A stretch of 48,234 nt of DNA from Atkinsonella hypoxylon (taxonomy: Eukaryota; Ascomycota; Sordariomycetes; Hypocreales; Clavicipitaceae), in contig JFHB01000226.1 in NCBI GenBank assembly GCA_000729835.1, positions 1 through 48,234 on the forward strand, read 5' to 3'. The notes under the pieces are model-generated. The model did no database searches, had not been told where the DNA came from, and saw nothing but the letters and a program-made list of their open reading frames with translations. Of the stretch, positions 21,777 through 32,960 are shown in pieces (the first letter of the stretch is position 1; the number at the start of each line of letters is the position of its first letter). Made by a program: the position numbers and the translations under genes.

Positions 21777-21988
21777 CCACTACTTACGAGCACGGGCAGG
21801 TGACATCAGACTGAGCAGCACGAGCAAGAACAGGCAAGTCTCACGGAGATTGCGCTGGTGAATGGCCGGCGACGCGCGGAGCAGGCGCGAGTTCATGGGA
21901 CCTGGGCACGTAAGGTAGGTACAGTGCACGCCAGTCCTCGTTTTGTACAACTCAAAGACGGGTCCGTTGAAGTGACCGCCCCAAAAGG

Positions 21989-22023
21989 AAAAAAAAAAAA
22001 AAGGAAAAAAAAAAAAAAAAAGG
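21989..22023. repeat. Poly-A tract interrupted by GG
   Basis: A run of A residues broken once by GG and ending AAAGG. Low-complexity intergenic sequence. Confidence 0.9.
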
Positions 22024-22291
22024 AACATAAGTGGCCGTCATCGTTGTACCAAAAAGCTGGACAATTATATACATATAGCCGATAAAATTCGCTTTTCGAA
22101 AATCAGACTCATCGCTCGCTGGGCGGGAAGGAAGCCATGCGCAATGGTGTGAGCATACCACGTTCTGCATGTGCGAGCTGCATGGCGTAATGCAGCTCCT
22201 CACTTAAAGGGCTCTCGGAGGGTTGTGCCGCATCTGACGTCGACAGGACATCAAGTGATTCGTCTGGCACGCAGATTGGCAGCCAATGGGC

Positions 22292-22326
22292 CACAGACAC
22301 AGACACAGACACAGACACAGACACAG
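22292..22326. repeat. CAGACA hexanucleotide repeat
   Basis: About six units of ACAGAC/CAGACA in intergenic sequence. Confidence 0.9.
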
Positions 22327-23010
22327 AGCGCCGGCTTTTGTCAAGCCTGTTGTTGCTCAACTCCGCGCGCGACGTGGAAACGCAGCTGCCAACAACACCG
22401 GGCAGCCCAGCTTGTTAGTCTAAGCGTCCGCCCCTTTGTTGCTATGCTAATCAACAGCTTTATCAGGCCCATTCTCAGCCCTATGAGAATCGAATATTTA
22501 TGTTTTCATAGCTCATGATGAATGCGGCAGCGACACGATAAGCTAGAAACCCTCACCACCTTGGCTCATGACTAGTCATGTATGTAGCTAGTGTCTACGT
22601 TCTGGGCTAAGGGGTAGGAGTTGATTCCAGCACGGAAACAATTCACCCTTCTAAATCGCAAAGCAACAGATTTTTTTGCATACTCATGCTAAAAGGGTAT
22701 ATCTGACTAAGGGGTTGGTGTAATCACAGAAGCGTTTACCAGCTAGTTACGCGATTGCCATCCTAAGAGAACTGCATCCCATAACAATGCAACATCCAAC
22801 GACCATGGTCAACCAATCAACCACCTTGAATCTTTCGAACAGGAGCGGAGCTTTTCCATCTCGGCTAAAGACCTTTGAATCTGACAAAAAGGGGAGTTTG
22901 AAAATCCCTGAGAAATAATCGCCCCGCCACGCCTCATTACATCATCCTTTTCCTATTTCTGCTAAGCTCGTGGACGCATCCGACAGCGCCACATCTGACG
23001 ACTGTAGTCT

Positions 23011-25789
23011 CTAATAGCCTTCCGGTGGTGGCGCATCCAAATTAACTGCCTCGACCATGCTTCGTTGCACCTGAGTCCTGCCGACTAGTTCGTGGAAGAA
23101 TCTGGCCGCATCCTCACTCTCGCGCTTGGTTTTGTCGGCTTCGTCGCGCTTGTTCCCAAGTTCTTTGGCGCTTCGCTCTAAATCAACACGTAGGCTGTCG
23201 GCAGGAATCCGAAGCGCTTTGCCAACTGTTGACGAGATTCGGGCCGAGTTTGCATGGACGTAGTCGAGTTCGCTGAGCTGCGATGAGAGCTTTGCTGCCA
23301 GTTTGGGCGGGAGGGAGTTAGGTATTTGTTGAAGAACGTATGCGGCCCCAGCAATTGCTGTAGTATGAATTAGTGAACAGGCACTTCCCCGAGCTTACGT
23401 GACACAAACCGAGAGGAAACTTACCGGCAATGACGATGCCTGGGACGATTAGTTGACGAAGGTTCTCATTCCTCAAAACCCGCGTTGTTATCATCAATTG
23501 ATCCATCCAACTGCCCATACCAATCATCTTGGGTACGACAGCACCAGCCACCGTTAATGCCATACCGGTGCCGGCAAATTTCTCTTGACGCTGTAGAAGT
23601 GTTGACCAATCCACGAAATCCCACAACTCAGTCGAGACATGCACCTGACGCGTCAGCGCATGCCGCTTCGTCCTGAACATGACATTGTGTCTAAACTCAA
23701 GAATCTGAAACCCATCTCCAACATGGAGCAGCCCAAGTTGTTTGATCGCATTCACCCCCCGCACACTTTTCTCTCGAGCGTACTCTTCACAGCGGGTGAC
23801 AGCGTTGTTTATGTTTGATAACATGGCCTCCTTGATGTCTTCGGCGTACTGGAATGCGCTGAAGATGCCAGGGTACGGCACATCGTAATTCGTCTTGCCA
23901 GCTTGCACGATGGCGCTGTTCAGCTCCGCACGAGTGTGGTCGTAAACCTCCTGGCAGGTTCCTTCTATGTCGCGATTCAATTGTTCGCCAACTTCAGCTT
24001 TAGCCTTTAGGCTTGAGGCAAGTTGAGGTGCGAGCGCCCTAAGCTTGGCTGTGACACGCTCGACCTCGGACTGGGCCACTTCCTCATTAACAGTAGCCAA
24101 GGTGTAGACATCATTCAAAATATTGAGAAGATATGTCCGCGCTGGTGCTAACTTTGACCTGGCACGCTTCTCGAGAACAAAACGGCGAAGAGATTGCTCC
24201 AAAGTCTCAAAGTCTCGAATTTTGTCAACGTCCTTGCTTTTTCCCTTACCAGCATCGTTGGGATCGTCACCGTCACCGTCACCGTCACCGCCGCCTCCGC
24301 TTCCACTGCCGCCAGGGCTACTTGCTAACGCTGATGCGGCTGGTATGGCGTTACTGGACACGAAGTGTACCAGATCTGACGATTCCTTATGAGTTCGTGG
24401 ACTGAGACTCCCAACCTGATCGAGAATAAGCTTTTGACAACGACCCTTGTCTCTGATGTTGTCAAAGCCATTGACGACGATGAACAAATACGCTTTTTCA
24501 GCAGCTGCTGCCAATATAAATTCTTTGGCGGACTGTGTGAAGTGATTTGCAGCCGAGACGACAAACACAACAACATCAATTTCCTCCTGTCTGGCGAAAA
24601 TGGCAGTCGTTTTAGTCGTATCTGAGTTGAGACCGGGCGCGTCAATGAGAGCAATATCAACTACACCATTATTGAGAAGACTCTCGTCTACTGTCCGAAT
24701 ATCTTTGACGTATACCTTGCATAAAGTGTATGTTTGGTTGTCTGTGACGATTGATTCCAACTCGGCCAACCTGTACACGTCATATGTTGATTCGTCATTT
24801 CTGCTATAGGTAGCGTTCTTGTGTACAGCGTGTACCTCCTCGAGGCCCGCATTCTCTCTTGCGTCAATCACCTCACAGAAGATAGCTGTACATGGTTGCT
24901 GATCCTCAGGCAAGACCTTTCGCCGTAGCAGAGCATTACAAAAGGTCGATTTTCCCGCGTTCAAATCGCCTGTGACGAGAACTTTGCTTGATGTATCCTC
25001 GATTCGCTCACGTAGAGATAGAAGGTGCTTAATACTGGAGCTAATTTTGCCATCAAGCAAGGAGGCTATTGAGCTTTTCTCCAGCGAATGAACCAAGTCA
25101 GCCTGGTGCAAGGCCCCTAACTTCAAGTCCAACTTCAGAATCGACAATTCTTGAGCAATTTGAGGGGATACAAGTCTTGGCTCTAGGGTGGGACGGATCT
25201 CCGCAGCATGGCTAGATTCGGCAACGGGATCGATGGAGGTCATAGATCGTACCAGCGTCGAAGGCGGTGATAAGGGCTCTGACGAAGACGACGCTCCAAT
25301 GACGGAATGGATGCGTCCCATGCCAGGTCGAGAGGCAGATCGCTCCGAGGTCGAAGAGTTGGCAGGTCGAATTGTGGGATAATGAGCCGGCCACTCGGTG
25401 TTCATCTGCTGCAAACCTTTCAGTAGGTCGAGGACTTTATTTATCGACCTTCCCAGTATCGCGCGTTGTCTGAAATACCACATCTGATGAGTCGCACTGG
25501 CTGGGCCACCGCCTAGTTGGTTCGTCGCGTTGAAGTTGATGGCTGAACCTGGCGTCAAGGTGGTGTGGTGGTCTTCGCCCATGACGCTACCGCCGTAGCC
25601 AGAATCGACGTCGATCAGGTTTTGCAATCGAGTTGCATGTTCTGATGTTGTGCCATTTCCAACGAGCATGTAGTGAGGACGAGTCGATGATGGCATGTCT
25701 GATGATGGCTCATTTGGCACGTCAGGGTCTGCATCTAGCGCATCGCGTAGAGGCGCCTTGCCCTTGCCGGTAAAGTAATCCTGGCTCAT
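23011..25789 (-). CDS. fzo1: Mitofusin, mitochondrial outer-membrane fusion GTPase Fzo1
   Basis: Exons 25789-23425 and 23357-23011 with a 67-bp intron (GTAAGT...TACAG) encode about 903 residues, close to other fungal Fzo1 proteins. The dynamin-type GTPase has G1 GDLNAGKST (274-282), the G2 Thr near 301 (PCTAIF), G3 DAPG (383-386) and G4 NGFD (440-443). Two adjacent transmembrane segments lie at about 738-758 and 780-800; the intron falls inside the second, and the join gives GIVIAAIAGAAYVLQQ. A C-terminal coiled-coil (heptad) region follows and the protein ends in PPPEGY. Fzo1 tethers and fuses mitochondrial outer membranes. The start is placed at MSQDYFTGKG. A Gly/Asp/Lys-rich low-complexity insert (about 491-520) interrupts the region after G4. 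The open frame continues 86 codons upstream, judged to be leader sequence. Confidence 0.95.
24265..24291. repeat. GTCACC microsatellite inside fzo1
   Basis: About four units of GTCACC (plus strand) encode the alternating Gly-Asp run in the low-complexity insert of Fzo1. Length changes in multiples of six would stay in frame. Confidence 0.9.
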
Positions 25790-25956
25790 GATGAGAGGAT
25801 GTGCACGAGCAGCATGGTCGAGATATCGAAGGTGGGTTGGTGAGATTGATGCCAAGAGGTGAGTTTGTAGGAGAACGAGAATTATTATGGAGGCACGTTG
25901 CAGAGCGGGCAGATTAATTTCGACGGCGCTACAGATTACCGAGCTTTTCGTTGCAT

Positions 25957-25974
25957 GTACTCCGTACTCCGTAC
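25957..25974. promoter_or_regulatory. Tandem GTACTCCGTAC motif upstream of fzo1
   Basis: Two overlapping copies of TACTCCGTAC, the reverse complement of the TACGGAGTA-family motif seen elsewhere in the window, lie about 170 bp upstream of the fzo1 ATG. The role is unknown. Confidence 0.4.
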
Positions 25975-26030
25975 GCACGCACAGAAGAGTAGGCCGTTGA
26001 GGACCGCCGGCAGACTCGGGGGCGCTGTGG

Positions 26031-26060
26031 GTGGCAATGGGTGGCAATGGGTGGCAGTGG
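26031..26060. repeat. 10-bp tandem repeat GTGGCAATGG, three units
   Basis: Three tandem copies, the third with one change (GTGGCAGTGG), in the fzo1 upstream region. Confidence 0.85.
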
Positions 26061-26520
26061 GTCTCCGAGTATTGTCAGCTTGCGTTGTTGATTGGGTGCA
26101 GGAAACATGACAGTGCGGGAAAAAGTCGGCGTGTGGTGCGTCGGCCGCATAAAAGCCCAGACGTCATTCATCATTTACGGGTTGTGGTTTGGCAGGTTGC
26201 AGGGGCCAGCCAGTGCCTGAGGCTAAGCCAGAATATATCTGGTGTACCAGAAGGAATAAGACGAGAATGAACATATACCGCTTCTTTGATGTTCTGGCCA
26301 TGATTATCCTGTCACATTGGATGTGGCGTCGGCTCTTGCAAAGAATTGGGCGACACTCTGCCTTGATTGTTGAAAGTTCGGGATCGGGATGCTGGCATGA
26401 GAGCCGCGGCTGCTGACCTGCAGTCCCTGTTTTGTATTGCCTGGCTCACGAGGCTGTTCTTCCACCCTCTCTATCACACTCTATCCGTAGCAGTTTCAAC
26501 AAAGTGCACGACTTGAGTTT

Positions 26521-28338
26521 TCATCGCTGCCTCAGCTTCTTTTCATGCTCTACCCAGAAATTCTTGCAAGCTCTATGACCCCAATGATCTACCCACCACT
26601 CTCCGAAGATATCCTCCACATCAAAGTCCACCTTCATCACCCGCTCTTCTCGCTTCAGGCCACAAATGACGCACGGCTTAACTGCCGTGAGAACATTCTT
26701 TGCCGTTTGAATTTGCGGGCTCTCTGTAAGCTCCGGGACTTTCAAGTTTGCCTTGGCCGCAGAATTCGCTGCCGCCACGGCAGATCGTAGCCTGCCCACG
26801 TATTCTTTCCATGCAGCGACTACATCAGCTGCCTCGCGATCTTCGCGGGCAGACTGTGACTTGTCTACGCCTGCCAGCTTCATGCCTTTACCCCCAGCCG
26901 CAGAGATAGACATGCTCTTGGCCAGGATTTTATCACGGTGCCAGCGGTGCTTGCGCCCTGCGATTACTCGCGCGGCTATGGTGGCAATCAGCAGGTAGCC
27001 TTGGAGGAAACTGACTGTCTTTGGATTTGAGAGAACTTGCTGTTTGATAGATACAGTCTGTCCCGCCACGGGCTTGAAAAGAAAATTGCCGCTGCTAAAC
27101 AGTTCTGGAAAGACAGACAGCAGGATGGCAGGTGGTGGGACGTTCGTTGGTGGTATGTTGTCGGATGTGACTGACAAAGCAGATGTTTCTTCCCCTTCGT
27201 CCCAATCCCAGCCTTGTCCAGAATCCTTGACTGCAACTGTGGTCGAAGCACGAGCGATAATACTGCTCCCTTCATCTCCCGAGAAATCATCCCAAGCCGC
27301 CCATTCTTCATCACCAGCTGTTGTTTTCGAACAGATGTTTGTTTTTGCTGCCGAATCCTTCTTCATATCTGCTGGAATGATAGAGATCTTCGATGCATGA
27401 TATGGCCTGGTAAGGACGAGCTGTTGCAGAAGTGTTTTCGATGGTGTTGACCAGTTTTCATGAGAGGCTATGTGCGTAGATTGAGGTTTTGCGGACAAGG
27501 CGCCGAAGCTCAAAGGATTTGCAAACATCTGTTGCTGCTCCCTCGGATCACTTCGGGAAATGTCAGCTGGAGGATCGTCCAAGCCCAGTAGATCAAGATT
27601 TTGCGAAGTAGCGGAAGCAGTTAATTGTGGTGCTCTGGCCTTGGGTGCAGGCTCGACTGCCTCGAAATCACCGAATTCATCAAAGTCATCATCTTGGCCT
27701 CCGCCTTGCAATGCAAAATCATCCGCATCGAACAAGACGTTTGGATCGCTGGGCGTGGCTTTGCTCTGAAATTTCTTCTTAGGTTCTGTTTGAGACCAAG
27801 CAGATTCTGAAATCTGATGTTTTTGATCATTGACAGAGCCGAAATCCAGCAGACTAGCTGCCATAACGCCTGTTGCGGAATTTGGGGCGACACTCTGCCT
27901 TGATGGTTGAAAATTCGGGATGCTGGTATGAGAGCCCCGGTTGCTCGCAGCTGGGACAGGGTCATTCGCTCCAGAATCTAAAGCAGGTAATGCGACCGAG
28001 CTTGAGGCATGATCTGCTACTTCAAAGTCTCCCCATCCATCGTCGTCATCTGCGGGCTCTGACTCGGCGGGAGCTGGTTGAGAGTGCTGTATGGTTGGTG
28101 GAGGCCAGCGGCTCATGCTGTTGGAAGAGCTCGAAAATGAGGACCGTGACGGCCTTGGCTGAGCAACGTGGCCGCCATGTTGACTACTTGTTGTTGTTGT
28201 AAAGTCGAGTAGATTCGGGGAGCTAGTTGGGATTGATGCTTGGGATTTGGGCTGGCCTCTAAGAGGATGGTTCGGCTGCCCTTGAGTAGACGAGGATGCA
28301 GATGGGCTACTGAATTCAGCAAACAAATCGGCAGACAT
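26521..28338 (-). CDS. Disordered protein with clathrin/adaptor-like motifs and C-terminal Cys/His module
   Basis: A single exon of 605 residues beginning MSADLFAEF; an in-frame ATG eight codons upstream (28362) is possible. Most of it is low-complexity and Ser/Gln/Pro-rich. Acidic aromatic motifs recur: GWGDFEV (101-107), DEFGDFE (220-226) and WAAWDDF (346-352), with clathrin-box-like LLGLD (250-254) and two LLDF segments. Such motifs bind clathrin and adaptor ear domains in aftiphilin- and epsin-like proteins. The conserved-looking C-terminus has CVIC (556-559) and HRAC (588-591) around EWWVDHWGH, possibly a zinc site. Orthologues may be labelled ppk6-like kinase in some fungal annotations, but I see no kinase catalytic motif. 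A role in vesicle traffic is my inference. It lies head-to-head with the TBC RabGAP gene, about 520 bp apart. Confidence 0.78.
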   Translation of the reverse strand: MSADLFAEFSSPSASSSTQGQPNHPLRGQPKSQASIPTSSPNLLDFTTTTSSQHGGHVAQPRPSRSSFSSSSNSMSRWPPPTIQHSQPAPAESEPADDDDGWGDFEVADHASSSVALPALDSGANDPVPAASNRGSHTSIPNFQPSRQSVAPNSATGVMAASLLDFGSVNDQKHQISESAWSQTEPKKKFQSKATPSDPNVLFDADDFALQGGGQDDDFDEFGDFEAVEPAPKARAPQLTASATSQNLDLLGLDDPPADISRSDPREQQQMFANPLSFGALSAKPQSTHIASHENWSTPSKTLLQQLVLTRPYHASKISIIPADMKKDSAAKTNICSKTTAGDEEWAAWDDFSGDEGSSIIARASTTVAVKDSGQGWDWDEGEETSALSVTSDNIPPTNVPPPAILLSVFPELFSSGNFLFKPVAGQTVSIKQQVLSNPKTVSFLQGYLLIATIAARVIAGRKHRWHRDKILAKSMSISAAGGKGMKLAGVDKSQSAREDREAADVVAAWKEYVGRLRSAVAAANSAAKANLKVPELTESPQIQTAKNVLTAVKPCVICGLKREERVMKVDFDVEDIFGEWWVDHWGHRACKNFWVEHEKKLRQR

Positions 28339-28856
28339 GGTGCCGGATTCATGCCAGAACAATCATTGGTGCAAGCAAGACGGATGGTCAGTAGGTGCAG
28401 ACAAACGAGGAGAAGGCTCTCGGCGCGGGTGGATAACCCTTTTGGCTGCTTGGCTGCATAAGCGCGTTCAACGGCTGGGGACTCAGCTACGGGCTAGCGG
28501 CTTTACAGGCTGGGGCTGACATCATTCGACGTTGGGCGGTGCGGTGGTGCGGTGGTGCGGTCTGGTGCGGTGCAGGCACGATTGTGTCGTGTCTTGTCTG
28601 CATGTGGGCAAACGAAGTCTGGTTTGGTGGATTGAAGGAAGCGCTGGCGAAACCATCGACCGATGAACACAGGCGGCGGATGGCGCTAGACCCGCGACTT
28701 CACCTCCGTACACCTCCAGCCTTGTTTATGTCCTGCCATCGATGCCATTGTACCCATGCAGGCGCGCCCAGCTCACTCGTCTGCTCTCGCCCCCGCAGGC
28801 TGGCATAACCAGAATTCTGCTCCTTTGGAGGCAAGCATAGCCTCTCGGGTGTCACC
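28339..28856. promoter_or_regulatory. Divergent promoter between the adaptor-like and TBC genes
   Basis: A 518-bp region serves two head-to-head genes. It contains a GGTGCGGT tandem array (about 28536-28573). No single core element can be assigned with confidence. Confidence 0.5.
28536..28573. repeat. GGTGCGGTGGTGCGG-type tandem repeat
   Basis: Repeated GGTGCGGT/GGTGGTGCGG units in the shared promoter, GC-rich and strand-asymmetric. Confidence 0.8.
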
Positions 28857-31517
28857 ATGAGGTCCCTCGAAGAGACTCAGTAAGATTATCCTGGCGGGGT
28901 ACCTCTGACATGGAGCGAAATGAACTAATGCTCTTGTTCCAGGTTGAGATGGCGGACGACGCAAAAATACACCACAAATGTCAATGACTTGCAGCGCGCT
29001 GTCAGATACAGTGGTTCTTCTAGTCCTTGCCTTTCTGGTTGTCGGTCAGTGTGTTGGAAGGTAAGTCTTGAAAGCAATGCACCAAGAAAGTCTGTGTTTG
29101 TGTAGATGTTGTCGAGATTAATGAAACATTCTACTAATATATCAATTCTCGAAAGATCTTTATGCTGTCATCCAAGGTGCCGCCGTCGAGCTGGGTGGAA
29201 GCGTTAGAAGACGGCAGAAGAGATTACCAGGAGAAGCGGGATCATCAGCTCAAATATATCCAGCATCCCGAAGCCCTGGCCGAGCTCACAGTAGATCCTC
29301 TGGCCGATGATCCTGACGTACGTACCTCCACGGTTGAGCCTCCTCGCAATTGAGATAACTCACAGAACTGCTAGTCACCATGGAACACTGTCCGCCAAGA
29401 TGAAATTGTCAGGGCTGAAATTCAGCAAGACGTACAGCGGCTACCCGATGAGGTAAACTACCATGAACAAAGCATCCAAGGCATAATTCTGGACGTTCTT
29501 TTCATATATTGCAAAGCCAACCCGGACAGAGGTGGCTACCGCCAAGGAATGCATGAATTGCTTGCACCGCTCGTCTATGTTCTTGAACAGGACTCTATAG
29601 ACAGAGGTATCCTGGAAAACGCGTCTGAGCTGGACCAGACTATGCTTGATGTGCTTGACTCGGCATTTATCGAGCACGATGCATACATTCTCTTTTCGCG
29701 ACTGATGGAGCATGCGCAGTCGTTCTATGAAGTGACAGATGGCACATCGCATTCACGCCATGCTACTTCTCCCTTTGTTCTGCAGGAGCAGAGATCCACT
29801 ATTGTTGACAGGAGCAAGTATATTCACGAAGTATGCCTTCAAAAGGTTGATCCAGAATTAGCCGATCATCTTTCCAACATTGAAATCCTGCCCCAAGTTT
29901 TCATCATGTATGTTCAAAACGGAGACCACAGAATGAAAGAATACGACAAGCCGCTGCAGTATATTGTCTAACCGATACACGTCTACAGTAGGTGGATACG
30001 ATTACTATTCAGTCGCGAGTTTCCCGTTACACAGTTCCTCGTACTATGGGACATCATATTTGCCATAGATCCTTCGCTCGACTTGGTTGATCTGATTTGC
30101 GTGGCCATGCTGATTCGAATTCGGTGGCAATGTGAGTAGTTGCCTCCTACTTTTGTGAGTCAGGATCTGGATTGATTATTGATATTTTGGCACAGTGCTT
30201 GAAGCAGACTACTCCGTTTGTCTACAACTCTTACTCAAGTATCCTGCTCCGGAACCGCCTCATGGACCCCATACTTTTGCTGATGATGCTGCATACTTAC
30301 GCACGCATTTGGATCCGGCAGGCGGGTCAACCCTCATTATGAAATATACAGGCAAAATGCCAGAGAGCGCTGACACCGAGAAACTGGCTTCGCTGGGTCG
30401 TGACGGTGGACGCACAGGTGGTTCCCCTGGACATGGGCGAACTACGACATGGTCACCATTAGCATCACCGCCACGATTCCTGCAACAACAGCCGACCATG
30501 GAGAATTTCCTCCAGGGCGCTGCAAAGGGCGCTACCCGTGCACTGGAAAGAAGCGAAAGGCTGGGTATCAACCAGGCGTTTCGAGATGCCATGGGGGAGA
30601 TTCGACGGAACGTGCAGAGTCTTAACGAAGCTCGACAATCGCGAAGGTCTCCGAGGAGCGACCTCAGCGATGAAGGCGCAGAGAAAGCCTTGGCCGCCAT
30701 GGAAAGACGTAATAAACAGCTTGCGAGCCTGCTAAACGACACAGTGATGAGCCTCAAAACTGTGAGCATGGCCGAGGACGATGACAAGACTAAGAGCTTG
30801 GAACTGATAGAGCTAGCGGCAGCAAAGATCCAATTTGTGCAGATATACCTAGAGGACTCATCCATGGAAGTCCCTACGTTCACATCTATAGATGTGAGCG
30901 TTCCACCCTCCCCAAAAGATGGGGCAACGAGGAAAGTCAAAGATCACGCAGAAGATGGTGCAAAGGAGAGCGCAACAGCTGAGATCAAGGCCAAAGACAA
31001 ACAACCTTGTCCTGAAATCTCGACCCTGTCTATCAACGATGGCAAGTCATCAGCCAATGATGTGGAATCGAATGACGTTGCCGATGTAGCCAAGATGAAC
31101 GCAAGCGACGGCGGCGACCGGCCCCAAACAACTCAGTCGCAGAAGCTGAAGATTCAAGAGCCAACCTCGGAAGGCCCAGAGTCCAAGGGAGATGCCAATC
31201 CTACTGCAGAAAAACGACCTGCTGCCATTCCCACACGCTCTACCCTGGCCCAATCGTCATTCTCCTGGATGCTGGAGCCAGACGAGTCTGCGCCGTCTCG
31301 CACGTCATCGGCAACTGGACACAAGTCTTCCATTACAACCCACAAGAAAAGAGCTTCTACTAACATGAGTCGTGAGAGAAATGCCTTTTTGTTCGGCGAG
31401 GTAACTGCAGAGACGAACGGCAATGCGCCCTCGGGGGCAGATGACGTTTTTGGCATGGAGCCTATCTCCAAATCGACAGGGAACAGAGCGAGTGCGTCAT
31501 TGTTTGACGACGACTGA
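28857..31517 (+). CDS. TBC-domain Rab GTPase-activating protein, TBC1D5-like, six exons
   Basis: Exons 28857-28879, 28943-29060, 29156-29317, 29375-29907, 29989-30131 and 30196-31517 encode about 766 residues; all joins keep frame and use GT-AG. The N-terminus assembles as MRSLEETQLRWRTT, then a CRSVCWK block before exon 3. The TBC domain follows, with its split DPLADDPD-SPWNTVRQDE as in TBC1D5 relatives. Both catalytic fingers are present: Arg123 in IQQDVQR (IxxDxxR) and Gln158 in YRQG (YxQ), so GAP activity is expected. The domain ends around LVDLICVAMLIRIRWQ. The C-terminal ~400 residues are disordered and Ser/Lys-rich and end NRASASLFDDD. TBC1D5-type proteins act on Rab7 and the retromer/endosome pathway; this target is inferred from family. 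The 23-bp first exon is the least certain part. Confidence 0.9.
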
Positions 31518-32946
31518 GAAAGACTACAATCGTATTAGTTATACAAATGTTGAGGAAGGGAGGTTGTTCACGCTTAGGACACGGCTGTATGAATGAATAG
31601 CGCTCATCTGTATACGATGTGAGATGCACCAAACCTAATGGCAAGCTCAGGCCGAACCTTGCTGTACTGGCTTGCTAACAATTAGACGAGGCTCTAATAG
31701 ATGTTATTTCTGCCACAAATTATGCAATCAAGTTTTTGAACTAAACGTGTCTCGAACCTTGCTCCCGATTGTTGCATGATAAGCCGGGAAAGAGCTGACA
31801 GGACTCTAGGGGAAAGGGGCGAGGAAGTGGTGAGTAGAAACGAAGCAGAAACAGCAAAGCGAGGAGTCTGGCTACAGCCCGTGTTTCGGCTCCGCGGCCG
31901 AGTCCGGGGCGGGTCGCCATGCGGTCTGGATGAGCAGTCAGGCACAATCTGACGGGCGAGGAGTACATCGCCACAGCATGCTACGCGCCGCCATCGCCAT
32001 CGTGAAGTTGGCAGAGATCAAGGAGTGATGTTTACAAAACGTGTCGGGTCAAGTTGTGGCTAGTTAGTTGGAACTTGGTCCATTCCAACGTCAGTGGGAT
32101 GGAAAGCCCAGCTTATCAGCATTGCCTCGGATTGTCCTCCATTCCGTCGGTTGCGAGACAAGATAATTAGTTCCGTGCATGCCGTGCATGAAATTGGAGA
32201 ATGCCTTGACTTTTTTTCCAGGCCGCGCTGTGAACACGACGTGAAAGGAATGATGCAAAGTCGGAGACAGACCGTATCGTACTCCCATGTCGCGAGTCAC
32301 GGCTGTTGACACCGCGGGTTGCGGTATTCGCGGGCGCGATGGCAAAGCGGTTTGTATCAACACGGCTATAGGACCTGACCTGACCTGACCCTGCCAAATC
32401 AATTACGACCAAAAAAGGTCGATGGTTAACTTAACTACTTCCAGGCGTGGCGAAGCGAAGCACCCCGTCTGATGGGTACAGGTATCTATCTAATCGAGTC
32501 CTCGTGCAACGTGTATCCCGCCGTTTCAGGCCCGTCGGTATTGCCGACCGACCTACCTCAGAAGTCGGCGCGGTTGACGACAATGTCGCAAAGGGACCGC
32601 GGTCCTCTTCTCGCTGTTACCAGGGTGTAGCCCGTGAAGCCCTTACGCGTCGATTAAAAAAAAAAAGGGCTCTCTTGGTTGGTGTCATTCTGCCCGTCGT
32701 CCGTCTGAGCGGATTGCGGCAAAGATTGTCGCAGGCTAGAAGACGAAGTGATGCGCGTAACCCGGAAGTATGTAGCTCTGCTACCTAGGTGCCTGGTAGG
32801 GTGAGTAATCTGGTATCATTGCAAAATACACTGGTGAAGAAACTACGAGGTTCTGGTACGGGGCACGCCGTGCTGTTCTCAATCTCGTGTACATGATGTC
32901 ATCGCCACAGCCTCGCCCTCCAGTGGCCGGCCGTCTTTATTTTTAA

Positions 32947-32960
32947 CTACCTAGGTAGTC
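32947..32960. promoter_or_regulatory. 14-bp perfect palindrome ACTACCTAGGTAGT
   Basis: A perfect palindrome built around ACCTAGGT, a core that recurs at 612, 32783, 38561 and 43752. Binding-site character is inferred only. Confidence 0.4.

Larger units (their letters stand above)
20654..23010. other. KH-gene 5' region and distal intergenic sequence
   Basis: Next to the KH gene is a strongly strand-biased tract at about 21150-21440, purine-rich on plus and so pyrimidine-rich on the KH coding strand, typical of fungal leaders and transcription starts. A donor-like GTGAGC at 21019 and an acceptor TTGCAG at about 20842 suggest an intron in the leader. Further right are several simple repeats listed separately. 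The last part includes the fzo1 3' end. I see no additional gene. Confidence 0.45.
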
